From NCBI RefSeq assembly GCF_030864355.1, contig NC_083394.1, forward strand, positions 2,418,001 through 2,482,000: a DNA stretch of 64,000 nucleotides, given 5' to 3'. This DNA is from Cutaneotrichosporon cavernicola. Taxonomy: Eukaryota > Basidiomycota > Tremellomycetes > Trichosporonales > Trichosporonaceae. Position numbers and translations under genes: made by a program. Every line of letters starts with the position of its first letter. The first letter of the stretch is position 1. Below, piece after piece: positions 23,516-33,035 of this stretch. The notes under the pieces are model-generated. The model saw only the letters and a list, made by a program, of their open reading frames with translations. It was not told where the DNA came from and did no database searches.

Positions 23516-25185
23516 TTAAAGCTTGATAGGCCACTCAAACTCAGGGCCGTAGTAGTGGTGCACGGCCTTGGTGGCGAGGTAGGGCTCAAGACCCTCAAGC
23601 CCGAGCTCACGACCCCAACCGGACTGCTTGTAGCCGCCGAACGGAATCTGGTGCGACAGGATGGTGTACTGCTCGTCAGTAATGAATCCTTAGCCACTGC
23701 GCTCACCTGGTTGATCCAGACCGTTCCAGCCTTGAGCTTGCGGGTGACCCGGTTGACCTGAGCATAGTTCATCGAGTGGACGGCAGCGGCAAGGCCGAAC
23801 GAAGTGTCGTTGGCGATCTGAATAGCCTCGGCCTCAGTCTTGAACTTGATGAGAGAAGCGACGGGGCCAAAGATTTCCTCCTGACCGATCTTCATGGTCA
23901 TGTCAACGTCACCAAAGACGGTGGGTTCGACAAAGTAGCCCTTGTTGCCGAACCGGTTACCGCCAGTAATGAGCTTGGCCTCCTTCTTGCCCTGCTCGAG
24001 GTAGCCCAGGATCTTGTCAAACTGAACCTTGCTGATCTGGGGTCCCTGGAACGTGTTCTGGTCCTTTGTGTCACCGACCTGGAAGGCCTGGGCAGCCTCA
24101 ACGAAGAGGGGGAGGAACTTGTCGTAAACCGACTCCTGGACGAGGATACGAGAGCCCGCGTTGCATGACTGGCCCATGTTCTCGTAGACGCCGAAAGCTG
24201 CCCACTTGGCCGCCTCCTTGAGGTCGGCATCCTCAAAGATAATGTTAGGAGACTTTCCACCGAGCTCGAGGGTAACCGACTTGAGGTTGGACTCGGCCGC
24301 AGCGCAAGCGATACGACGGCCCGTGGGGGTCGAACCAGTGAAAGCAATCTTGTCAATGTCCATGTGGCGAGCGAGAGCGTCACCAGTGACACGGCCGACG
24401 CCGTTCAGGACGTTGAAGACACCGGGAGGGTAACTGAAATGTCAGGGAGTGCGCACGGTGCCGGGAATGCCTGACTAACCCAGCGTCCTTGACCATCTCG
24501 GCGAACAGCAGAGTCGACAGAGGAGTCTGCTCGGCGGGCTTGAAGACGATGCTAACACCAGCCGCAAGAGCAGGCCCGACCTTCCACGCCATCATCAAAA
24601 TGGGGTAGTTCCACGGCACGATCTGCGCTGCGACGCTAGCTGTCAGCGACTGTTGTTTGCACACTTGGCTCAAGAACTGCGCAACGACGACTTACCCGAT
24701 AGGCTCCTTACGAGCGACCGCATACTTGTTCTTGTCATCCATCTCGATGGTAGAGCCCTGGATCTTGTCGGCAGCGCCGGCGTAGTAGCGCAAGCACGCA
24801 ATCGAGTCCTCCATGTCGGCGCGCGCCCAGGCAACAGGCTTGCCGGCATCGACAATCTCGAGGGCAACGAGTTCGTCGATGCGCTTCTCCATCTGGTCGG
24901 CAAGGGCGAAGAGGAGGCGGCCGCGCTCCTGTCCGCTGCACTCGGTGCCCCACGTGGTCTCGAACGCCTCACGCGCGGCCTTGACGGCGATGTCGACGTC
25001 CTCCTTGCTGGCCGTCTGGACCTGGGAGGGGATCAGCAGAGCTCACGACCGACGCTTACAGTCGCGATCACCTCCTCAGTTGCGGGGTTGACAGTCTCAA
25101 GAGGCTCGCCGTGACCCTTGACCCACTCATTGTTAATGAACAGGCCGGTGTTGATGGTAACGCCCTCTACGGTGATGGTGCTCAT
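23516..25185 (-). CDS. NAD(P)-dependent aldehyde dehydrogenase
   Basis: Five exons: 25185-25060, 25021-24696, 24635-24480, 24433-23707, 23668-23516; 495 aa, standard length. It oxidises an aldehyde to the carboxylate. Motifs: [11 protein letters not shown] (cofactor-site Asn), FTGSTPTGR (Rossmann turn), general-base Glu in [10 protein letters not shown], catalytic Cys in GQSCNAGSR, and the C-terminal [15 protein letters not shown]. No presequence is evident, so probably cytosolic. The closest type is the broad ALDH1/ALDH2-like class; the substrate cannot be read from the sequence. Its position beside an HpcH/HpaI aldolase and a 2-hydroxyacid oxidase makes a small hydroxy-aldehyde such as lactaldehyde or glycolaldehyde an attractive guess. 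Confidence 0.96.
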
Positions 25186-25920
25186 GGCGGTTGAGAGTGG
25201 AGTGAATGGAAAGGAAGGGAAGATGAGGAAGAACCGAACTTGGGAGAGCAATGTGGTCTCACTTGTGTTGCGTTATGAATTATGAAGCGTCCAGCCAATT
25301 CAGCCAAGCGCGTGCTAGCTGTCGTGACACGAAATAGCTACAGGGTAGCCGTGTTGAGCCGCCAGGAGCAGCCGCGTTGGTTGGCGTTGGTTGAGCGGTT
25401 GACGGACTTGCCGAGCTTTTGGGCTTGACGGAGTGGCCGCTCCGCTGATAAGGGCCCAATGCATTGTCGGTGCTGTAACATTGGCTACGTCGCCTAGTGT
25501 CTTTGCCCACCTCGTTTGTTCTCCACTCTCCACCGTCCTCCACAACATGAACATGCGATACATGCGCCACATACAAGCCTGCGGCCCCTCGGTCCCCCCG
25601 AACACAGGCACACGGATACATATATCTGCATACACACGTGGTAAGTTTGGCACTTTGGTGGCTCGGAACTCGTTACACCTTCTGGGATCTGGCAGACTCA
25701 ATGAATCTGGGTTTCATGCAACCATACGTCTAGCGCGTCGTAGCCCACATTACAAGCGCCGTGCTCCCCTCATATCCGCATTCAACTTGCGTTTGGAGAA
25801 TCAGCTTCTGTCTCATATTCCGATCATGATCTGCATTCTCAAAGGTCTGAATCTAAGGCCAGCCCCACTATAAGACTAATACAGTATAAGCTTATCGACT
25901 TATTAAACCCATCATCCGTG
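25186..25920. other. Intergenic region upstream of the aldehyde dehydrogenase
   Basis: No gene supported. Overlapping open frames on both strands (25315-25701 minus, 25433-25873 plus) have no family features, and neither is bounded by convincing splice or start signals. The N-terminal half of the permease remnant that begins at about 25921 should lie here if the gene were intact, but it is absent. Confidence 0.55.
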
Positions 25921-27087
25921 AGGTTGGATTATCGAACTCTCGACATTATCTCCTGGCTCGGCTGGGTCAGTGTTTTCGGTATTTTGTCCTCTGTTATTAC
26001 TCTGCCCATTGCAGTCTCGCTTCAGGACCAGCCCAGCGCCGCACCCCCTCGGCCCGCTCCCTGGAGGCCCAGAGTGGTCACCATTGACAGTCTCAACTTC
26101 CAAGACGGTGCCACGGCGGTGGCCAACATTATCTTCTCCTTTGCAGGAACCCCAAACTTTGTCTTGTGCAGGTGAGGACTGGCTCTGGGACCCTTGTGAG
26201 CGCACTGGCTCATCCAAAAGTCCGAGATGAAGGATCCGAAACACTATGTTCGGTTGATGTCGCGTGTAAAACAGTGGTTACCCTCTGTTATCTCATCATC
26301 CGGTCCATAGTATATCACTACTTTGGGGAGTATGTGGCGAGCCCGGCCCTCGGTAGTGCTGGCCAGCTGCTCAAGAAGGTCGGTCCAACGTGCGGGAGGA
26401 GGAGCTGAGGCAGATTTGTTACTGTCTGACTCTGCCCAGTCATAGTTTCGGCGCGGTTCTCAACATACACTTGCCGGCCAAGTCTGGTAAGCCCTCAAAG
26501 TTGCTAGGAGGTTACTGACCAATCGTAGTCTTCGTTCAACTCATGAGGAACTCACCCCACTTCACCAAGAACACCCTCATTCACAATGTCGTCTGGTAGT
26601 GAGTGGAAAGGTTACGAGGTTGTAGCTAGAGCTGACTTAAAGTGGCTACGTCTGCTTAAATTGCTCCCTCTCTTTCCGGGTGGCTGAGGCTATCCCGCTC
26701 TTCAGCGACCTTCTGTCGCTGGTGGGTGCTTTTCTCTCGACGCTCCTCAGTCTGCAAGTGCCATGTGTGTCTGAACGCGTAAACGAGCTAACCCTCAACA
26801 CTGTCGAGGGTATGATGTACATGTACCTGTACGACTGCTGCACCTACCAGGAGCCTCCCGCCGGTACTCTGAAGAGGAAGATTGTTCACACCCTCAACAT
26901 GATTATGATCGTCACGTCAGTCTTCTGCATGATCGCTGCCACGCACTCCGCCATCGTAATCATCAAGGAGCATGTCAATGATGACGCCACGACCAAGCCG
27001 TTCTGTTGGGCCGACAACTCAAAGTACCCTGGTTCGAACCACGCACAGGGCTGCTCAATTGGAGGAAAGAAAAAGAACTCAACCTAG
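25921..27087 (+). pseudogene. Decayed amino-acid permease (Aa_trans/AAAP family), 5' truncated
   Basis: Recognisable pieces of a fungal neutral amino-acid permease run in order: ISWLGWVSVFGILSSVIT, IIFSFAGTPNF, SEMKDPKHYVR, TVVTLCYLII, YHYFGEYVASPALGSAG, FGAVLNIHLPAK, QLMRNSPHFTKN, and a C-terminal MMYMYLYDCC to WADNS block. The family starts with about five more helices; none is found upstream and no in-frame ATG precedes the first piece. Near 26165-26221 the natural donor and acceptor give the wrong phase, and near 26250-26270 the frame shifts again, so three frames are needed within 150 bp. Introns further 3' (26487-26528, ending TAG; 26597-26642) still look usable. Best read as a pseudogene; a badly assembled gene is the alternative. 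Confidence 0.65.
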
Positions 27088-27234
27088 GATGAACAGAAAG
27101 TCGTGCAAGTGGTAGCGTAATCATCATCATTGCATCAAGTCGAATGCCAGTCGCAGGTTGTCAACTCTCTGCTAGGCAATGTCACTCTAGTGCAACAGAC
27201 TCTCGCAGGCCATCATCCGCTTCAAGTCGCTTCG

Positions 27235-28384
27235 TCAAAGCTTAGCACGGCGCTTCTTGAGCTCTTCCGATTGGACAAATGACATCTGTGGATCAGCACG
27301 CACCGGCACTGCTCCGTACCCAGTACACATCCATGCCGTCAGACACAGCCATCCGCTTCGGCTGCCAACCGGTGAGGGCCTGGCCGAGCGAAGGGCGGGC
27401 GAGCAAAGGCGTAATCCACGCGGTCTCGTATGCTACCAGTCAGCACAGCTCCACTCCAACGCTCACCGTCCGCCGGCTTCTTGGCCTTCCAACCCTTGAG
27501 ACCCGTGATGCGGACGATGGCATCCAGAATGTCACGGATGTTGTCGGTAGATGGATTAGCGGATAAGAAGACTTCACCGCGGCAAGCCGGCGCTGCCTCG
27601 GCAACGCGGACGAACAGGTCAGCTGCGTCGTCCTTGTGGATGGTGAGGATCTTGCCGTTGTCCGAGATGATAGACTCAAACTCGGTCTTGCCGGCCTCAA
27701 GCGCATCGAGGGCTGGCTTGAAGTGGTAGTCGCCAAAATAGGAGCCGCTGCTGCCGTACACGCAAGCGGGCCGGACCACAATACCGTTTATGGACTGCTC
27801 TTCATGGTTAGCGGAGTGCCGGCCACTAGGGAAACATACCGCCCACCACTGCCCCTTCAATCTTGGTGCGCCAGATGGTCCCTTTATTGATCGGGGCCTC
27901 AGCCGGCTGACGCTCGTCCGACCACTCGTCCAAACCGCCATAACCTCTTGCCATCACGTAGTGGCCACTGCAGTAGACGTACGTCGGGCGGGGCGAGCCC
28001 TCGGGCCGTCCCTTGACAGCTTCAAGGAAGGCGTTGAAGATGCCAAGGGCCTGGTCAGCTCCTCCGGCAGCAAGACAATCAACAACTAGTAGGTCAGTCA
28101 CTGCCAGGGGCCCGTTGGAGACTCACCAACGTCTATCTGCTTGGCAATGTTTGTCCAGATCACACGGCCGTCCTCGGTGGTGGGGTCGCACACTACCGGA
28201 ATGATCTCGCACGGGCTAAACTGAGTGTCCGCAGTCTCCTGAGAACGAGTCTGTCCCCAAACAATGTGGCCAGCACGGACGAACGCATGAGTGACCGCCG
28301 AGCCAATGAACCCTATTGGTTAGCGCCGCCTCACCTTGCCGGGGTGACGGACGTACCGCTGGCACCAAGGACAAGAACCTTCAT
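27235..28384 (-). CDS. NAD-dependent epimerase/dehydratase (extended SDR)
   Basis: Six exons: 28384-28357, 28312-28127, 28085-27840, 27799-27467, 27432-27320, 27285-27235; 318 aa. The N-terminal dinucleotide-binding motif is GASGFIGSA, split by the first intron. VVDCLAAGG, YVYCSGHYV and IVVRPACVYGSSGSYF follow the usual order of atypical extended short-chain dehydrogenases. A classical YxxxK catalytic pair is not obvious, so the reaction is uncertain: nucleotide-sugar epimerase, carbonyl reductase or NmrA-like roles are all possible. A Lys/Arg-rich C-terminus ends the protein. It lies between a permease remnant and a hydroxyacid oxidase gene in the catabolic stretch. Confidence 0.85.
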
Positions 28385-28964
28385 GACGTTTTTTGTTTTG
28401 GATGGAGGCGCAAACACGAGCTTGTGAGACTGAGAGGGTGGGGGTGAGTGAGGATTGTAGATCTGTGCTGATGAGAGTAATGTGACCAGAGATGACTGGC
28501 TTCCGTGTATTTATACGTGTGTGCAATGGGAGACTGATGATCCTCTGTATACGAGGTGGGCAGATTGCTGCCAGAAGCTCGCGGATTGCGAAAGAGTAAG
28601 GAGAAATGGCAGCTCAAGTGATGCTGACTCATGGCAGCATCATGAACTGACCAAGCCGCGCTTAGTAACCGCCGTTAACCAACCAAGACGGTTTCTGATA
28701 CCTACAGTGGATTAATGATTACAAACAATCAGGTCTCCCACCGGATTTTGGATGGATTTGTTCCTCCGCGATCCCAGATATCCAGAGCTAGCATGATATG
28801 GATCAAGTGGTGCCGGATGATGGGCCTACAGTAGCAGTCATGGAACCATTATCATCACCCAAATCCAATCAAAACTCTGATGAGCAACAAAGCTCTCTTG
28901 GCAGCTCAATGAAATGTGGTCGTCCATGCATTGCGTCTATACCCGGAATGTAAAGGAAAGAAGA
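28385..28964. other. Intergenic region between epimerase and FMN enzyme genes
   Basis: No gene seen. It contains the promoter of the epimerase gene: a TATA-like element on the minus strand at 28507-28514, about 125 nt before its start, followed by a pyrimidine-rich leader. The remainder up to the FMN-enzyme stop holds nothing recognisable. Confidence 0.6.
28507..28514 (-). promoter_or_regulatory. TATA-like element for the epimerase gene
   Basis: TATAAATA-type sequence on the minus strand about 125 nt upstream of ATG 28384; position and context fit a core promoter, but this is inference from sequence only. Confidence 0.45.
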
Positions 28965-30247
28965 TTACAGCTTGGCAAAGGTGCCGTCGCCACGAAGCCG
29001 CGCGAGGTGACTGCGGCGGATGTCACTCAGCTTGGAGCAGCCGCAGAGCGCCATTGTGATTAGAAGCTCATCGTAGAGCAGCTTAAGAGCGAGGCTGACC
29101 CCGTTCTCGCCGTCGTACTGGACCCGTCAGCGCTACATCTTGTCACCCGGATCGACTTACAGCCAGACCCCAAACGGGGATGCGCCCGACCCAGCAGTAG
29201 TCGGCGCCCATGGCGAGGGCCTTGAAGATGTCGCTGCCACGGCGAATTCCGCCATCAAAGTGGATCTGAATGCGCCCCTTGACGGCAGCCACAATGTCCT
29301 CCAGTGCATCAAACGTGGAGATTGCTCCGTCAAGCTGGCGACCACCGTGGTTAGAAACAAGGATGCCGTGAACACCAGATTCGGCAGCAAGAAGAGCGTC
29401 TTCCGCAGTCAGAACTGCCCGTTTAGCTTCAAACCCTTCATGTTGCACCGTGACCCTACTCACTGCCTTTAAGGTACACCTGCATCGACGTCGACTTGAC
29501 AATCTTCTCGACCTTGTCCCAAGTGAAGGCACGGTCGTACGCGGTACGGGGGTCGCTCTGCACAAAGTTGTAAGGGTTGATACCAGGTGGCAGGTTGGGG
29601 AAGGTGAGATGTTCAGGAAGAGTAAAGTCGTTGCGATATTCGTTGAGCCGGCGGCCGAGATAGGCGCAGTCGACGGTGAGCACGAGGGCTGCGCAGCCCG
29701 CCTCTGGGAGTAAGCCACGGCCTCATGAATGATAGTTACGTACTCTCTGCGTTGCGGATCATGTGCATGTTGGTGTCCCAGCACTCAACCATGCTGAGCT
29801 GCTGACCGTACGCGTTTCCGTACCCGTCCCCAGCATTGACGACGTCGGCGATCGAGTGGTTCGACCAAGTGGAAAGCACCATGTTGCAGCCAGCCTTGGC
29901 CGCGGCGCGCGAAGTGCCCAGTTCGGCATCGTCGTGGGCCATCCCGTGCATGGCCGCGGGGGAGAAACCGAGGGGCATTTTGACCTTTGCGCCGAAACAC
30001 TCTGTTGACATGTCAACCTGAGACACGTCGATGCAGACGCGTGGGCGGAGCCGGACGCGGTCAAAGGCTGCAACATTGTCGTTCATGCTGGGAGTCAGAC
30101 GTGCGCCAGGCATGTCACCAACCTAAGGAGGTCCATTGCACCCTCGTTGTAATACTCTCCAACCATCTTGGACAGCTTCTTCGTCCCCTCCCGTTGGAGG
30201 TCCGCGATGCTGAAGACATTCTGGTCGTACCTCTGGAGGCGGTTCAT
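28965..30247 (-). CDS. FMN-dependent 2-hydroxyacid oxidase/dehydrogenase (lactate/glycolate oxidase family)
   Basis: Five exons: 30247-30123, 30087-29744, 29703-29464, 29414-29161, 29117-28965; 371 aa. Family landmarks: RLRPRVCIDVS, LGFSPAAMHGMAH, LSTWSNHSI, LVLTVDCAYLGRR, the catalytic SNHGGRQLDG block (active-site His and Arg) and FDGGIRRGSDIFKALAMGAD for FMN phosphate binding. There is no cytochrome b5 domain or presequence, so it differs from mitochondrial flavocytochrome b2 (Cyb2) and resembles soluble or peroxisomal L-lactate/glycolate oxidases. The protein ends TFAKL; a C-terminal KL is not a canonical peroxisomal SKL signal. It would turn an L-2-hydroxyacid such as L-lactate into the 2-keto acid. 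Divergent from the RidA gene across 436 bp. Confidence 0.92.
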
Positions 30248-30612
30248 TGAGCTTGACTGGCGTTGACCGAAAGTTGAGATTTGGAGACTGTTGGTTTTGG
30301 ACCTCCTCGCGATGGGCCATAAGAACTGCTGTGGCCATGGCGAGGCAGAGGGTTCCCCCGGAGTGCCCGTACACTTGCCGCTCTGATCTCCGTCGATAGT
30401 TGTTGCACAAATTGTATAATAGATCACGCGCGGATGATTAATCTGGTACAGTGAGTGAGGGTTGTGCCTGAAGCCCACCTAGTTCGGCGACTCCGTATCC
30501 GATCGCTTCTCTCCTGAACGCCGTCTCCGAAAAGTGCCCACTCGGTCATCTGGACTCTGATATACAACAAACATCCGACGCTGAACATGGGTGTGTCCAG
30601 GTGCCAATGTAG

Positions 30613-30619
30613 TATAAAT
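30613..30619 (+). promoter_or_regulatory. TATA box of the RidA-family gene
   Basis: TATAAAT lies 65-71 nt upstream of ATG 30684 in the shared divergent region 30248-30683. Confidence 0.5.
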
Positions 30620-30683
30620 GTTTGCCTTCCAGCGCGCGGTCGCGTTGCCTTCCTAACAGACAAATTGTAAACTGAACTTAACC

Positions 30684-31261
30684 ATGACCAACCCAAACAA
30701 GGTCGTTATCGAGGCTGCCAATGGCGCCAAGCGTGGGTTGACTCTGAATAATTGACTAACGTTAGCCAACCCCATCATCAACAACCTGATCGTCTCTGGG
30801 AACACGGTCTACCTTGCCGGTGTGCTTGGGACGGACGCTGCCGGTCAGCTTGTTTCTGGTGGGGTCAAGGAGGAGACGATTCAGTCCATGCGCAACGCGA
30901 CCGAGCGTCTCTCTCACATCGGCCTTGACCTTTCAGACGGTAAGGCTCGGCACATTCAAACGGCCCAGCGCTGACCAACTTAGTCGTCAGCATCACCATC
31001 TTCGTGAACGACTATGCCAGCAACCTCCCGGGTCTCAACGAGGTGTGTTCGAACCCTGGACAAGTGATGGTCTCGACTGACAACATCAGGTCTATGGTGG
31101 CTGCTTCCCTAAGGGGGCTGCCATGCCGGTTCGGACCGCCGTGGGAGTGGCTGCCCTCCCCTTCAATGCTGCGGCAGAGTTCTCCATTGTAGGTCTAAGT
31201 GCCTCTGGTCCATGCGTGTCCTGCTAACTCCCGTGTCCAGGTTGCTGCCAAGCGTTCATAG
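30684..31261 (+). CDS. RidA/YjgF/UK114-family protein
   Basis: Five exons: 30684-30732, 30766-30939, 30984-31042, 31090-31188, 31241-31261; 133 aa, normal size. Family features: NTVYLAGVLGTDAAG, the ATERLSHIGL helix, VSITIFVNDYASNLPGLNEVYGGCF and PVRTAVGVAALPFNAAAEF, the last carrying the conserved Arg that binds carboxylates. RidA proteins hydrolyse reactive enamine/imine intermediates such as 2-aminoacrylate; many paralogues have other or unknown activities. The first donor is either GTGGGT (30733) or GTTGAC three nt later; both keep the frame and change one residue. The last exon codes only six residues. Next to a 2-hydroxyacid oxidase that yields 2-keto acids. Confidence 0.92.
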
Positions 31262-31664
31262 AGTGTACCACAGTCCTGGATGGCATTTGTGTACAGTACA
31301 TGTTCAGGCAGCAGATGACGTTTGATCACGCATGTTGGGGACGCATAACCTTTATGAATGGCGAGGCGGTGACAATGGGGTTGTATGGAGCGTCAAGTTG
31401 CAACACACATCAGGCATTGTGAAACGCCCATCCAGCCACGTTCTTGAAGATGGTAAGGCCAAAGCAACCCAGCTGCGCCTGTCTCGGTTTAGAGGAGTGA
31501 CTGGGGTGCTACAGCGTGAAGAGTGTGGCAAGCAGTGTTAGAGCACCCTTGGACTAAACATGAGTGAGTTTTTCGGTCCAAAAAACAAGCATGGTCTAAA
31601 CAACGACTACATCCCAAAATGCTCCTGACGAGAGAATGTGTTATGTTGGATGGGGCGTGTTTGA
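31262..31664. other. Convergent 3' intergenic region
   Basis: About 400 bp between the stop codons of the RidA gene (+) and the metaxin-like gene (-); only small frames without features. Confidence 0.6.
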
Positions 31665-32628
31665 CTACCCATTCATGGCATAGTCAAGCACGGAATCGAC
31701 GTAGTCGCCAAGCTCGGAAGATTGCTCAAGCTTAGAACGCAGAGCGGACGAGGCTGGAAGACCGTAGATGCAATAGAGGTGCGAGGCCAGGAGGGCGTCC
31801 AGAGGAGTCGGTGCTCTGCTGTCAGTCCCGTTACCGACACGAACGCACCGTGCCCCATACGCCCAGGAACCCGTGCGATCGGCAAGCTTCACCCGCAGCG
31901 CTTCGAGCGCCTCGATACCAATCTCCACGAGCTCGTCCTCGTCGATAACCCGCTCGTCGCCGGTGAACGACGCAGGCAGAGGGGTCGTCAAGCCGGCAGA
32001 GAGAGGAGGTGGTCCCGGGATCATGAGAGCGACGTCGTTAGATGGCCCCGATAAAGACACGTTGTATGCTGGCAGCAGGCGGACAAGCACGAGTTGGGCG
32101 GTTGCCAGTGCACTGTCGTATGTAGCTTGCGTTGGCATCCCTTGGAGACTGCCCGTGAGCTCGCAGGAACGTTTGGTTACACACCTTGCCGTCTTCCCAG
32201 TCAGAGGGTGCTGAGTGTCTAGCCAGCTGCGAATGTCGTCCGCAGCGATCAAGCGGTTTTCACGTAGAAGGTGCAGAGCGGGCAGCTTTCCCGAGGGCGC
32301 AGCCGTCATGTTGGTCCAAACGCGGGTGTCGACCGCTACACCTCGGAGCAGAAACAGAAGCTGCGCCCGAAGATCAGCCGGTGAGCTGGAGGCCCATCGA
32401 CGCTGATGTGGGTTGTCTACTGGGAGCGGTTGTCTGATCTCACAGTCAGAAGGTGTTCCTCATAGCTTACAGTACCCAAAGATTGTAGACAGCACTGCTG
32501 GCACTTCGTGCGGCATCCTGCCTCCAGTCGAGAACGTCCTCTTGCTCAAGCGTCACGAGAGGGAACTGGGCGTAGAGAGAGTTGACCCATTGAGGTGCAG
32601 TCCACCTGGAGGCGGACACAGTGGCCAT
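31665..32628 (-). CDS. Metaxin/Sam37 (Tom37)-like mitochondrial outer-membrane protein
   Basis: Four exons: 32628-32471, 32433-32185, 32148-31849, 31818-31665; 286 aa. The order of features matches the glutathione-S-transferase-like fold of metaxins: a short N-terminal domain with SGKLPALHLLRENRLIAADDI, then a helical domain ending in PTPLDALLASHLYCIYGLP, a block highly typical of metaxin/Sam37. Such proteins act in the SAM complex that inserts beta-barrel proteins into the mitochondrial outer membrane. The last intron (31819-31848) is only 30 nt, a multiple of three without stops, so its retention would add ten residues; removal gives the better family match. Divergent from EDE1 across 407 bp. 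Confidence 0.8.
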
Positions 32629-33035
32629 GATGAATATGGAGGCCCGAAGAAGGATGTCTTGTAGAGGGGAGTCGTTGTCGTTCTGTCGTGGTCGTTGTTG
32701 AAATCCATGAACGGTTCATCGGCCATGCAGCGCGATCAGCTAAGGGCTACACTGGGTCAAGTGGTCACACTATTTGGTCCTCCCTGTTTATTCCCATCTG
32801 GGCATCCGTGCATTCGTCATCCTCGTCATCATCGCCACACCTTCCTTGCTTCCTTACTTGCTTACCTCCCTTCCCCCAAGTGCCCACCATCAACTCCATC
32901 ATCACTCATCACTCTCGTTCATCACAACCCTCAAACGTCCATCCCGCCTAGTCCATCCCGCCTGGTCCACCCGCCCTCCTCATCCTCATCCTTCGCCCTT
33001 CCGGCCCCCCTTGATCTTCTTGTCTTCTTCTCAAC

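Noticed and set aside
23776..25114. Plus-strand frames over the aldehyde dehydrogenase gene
   Set aside because: Antisense shadows of a strongly biased gene.
25315..25873. Opposing frames of about 130-146 codons upstream of the permease relic
   Set aside because: They overlap each other on opposite strands, show no domain and do not resemble the missing permease N-terminus.
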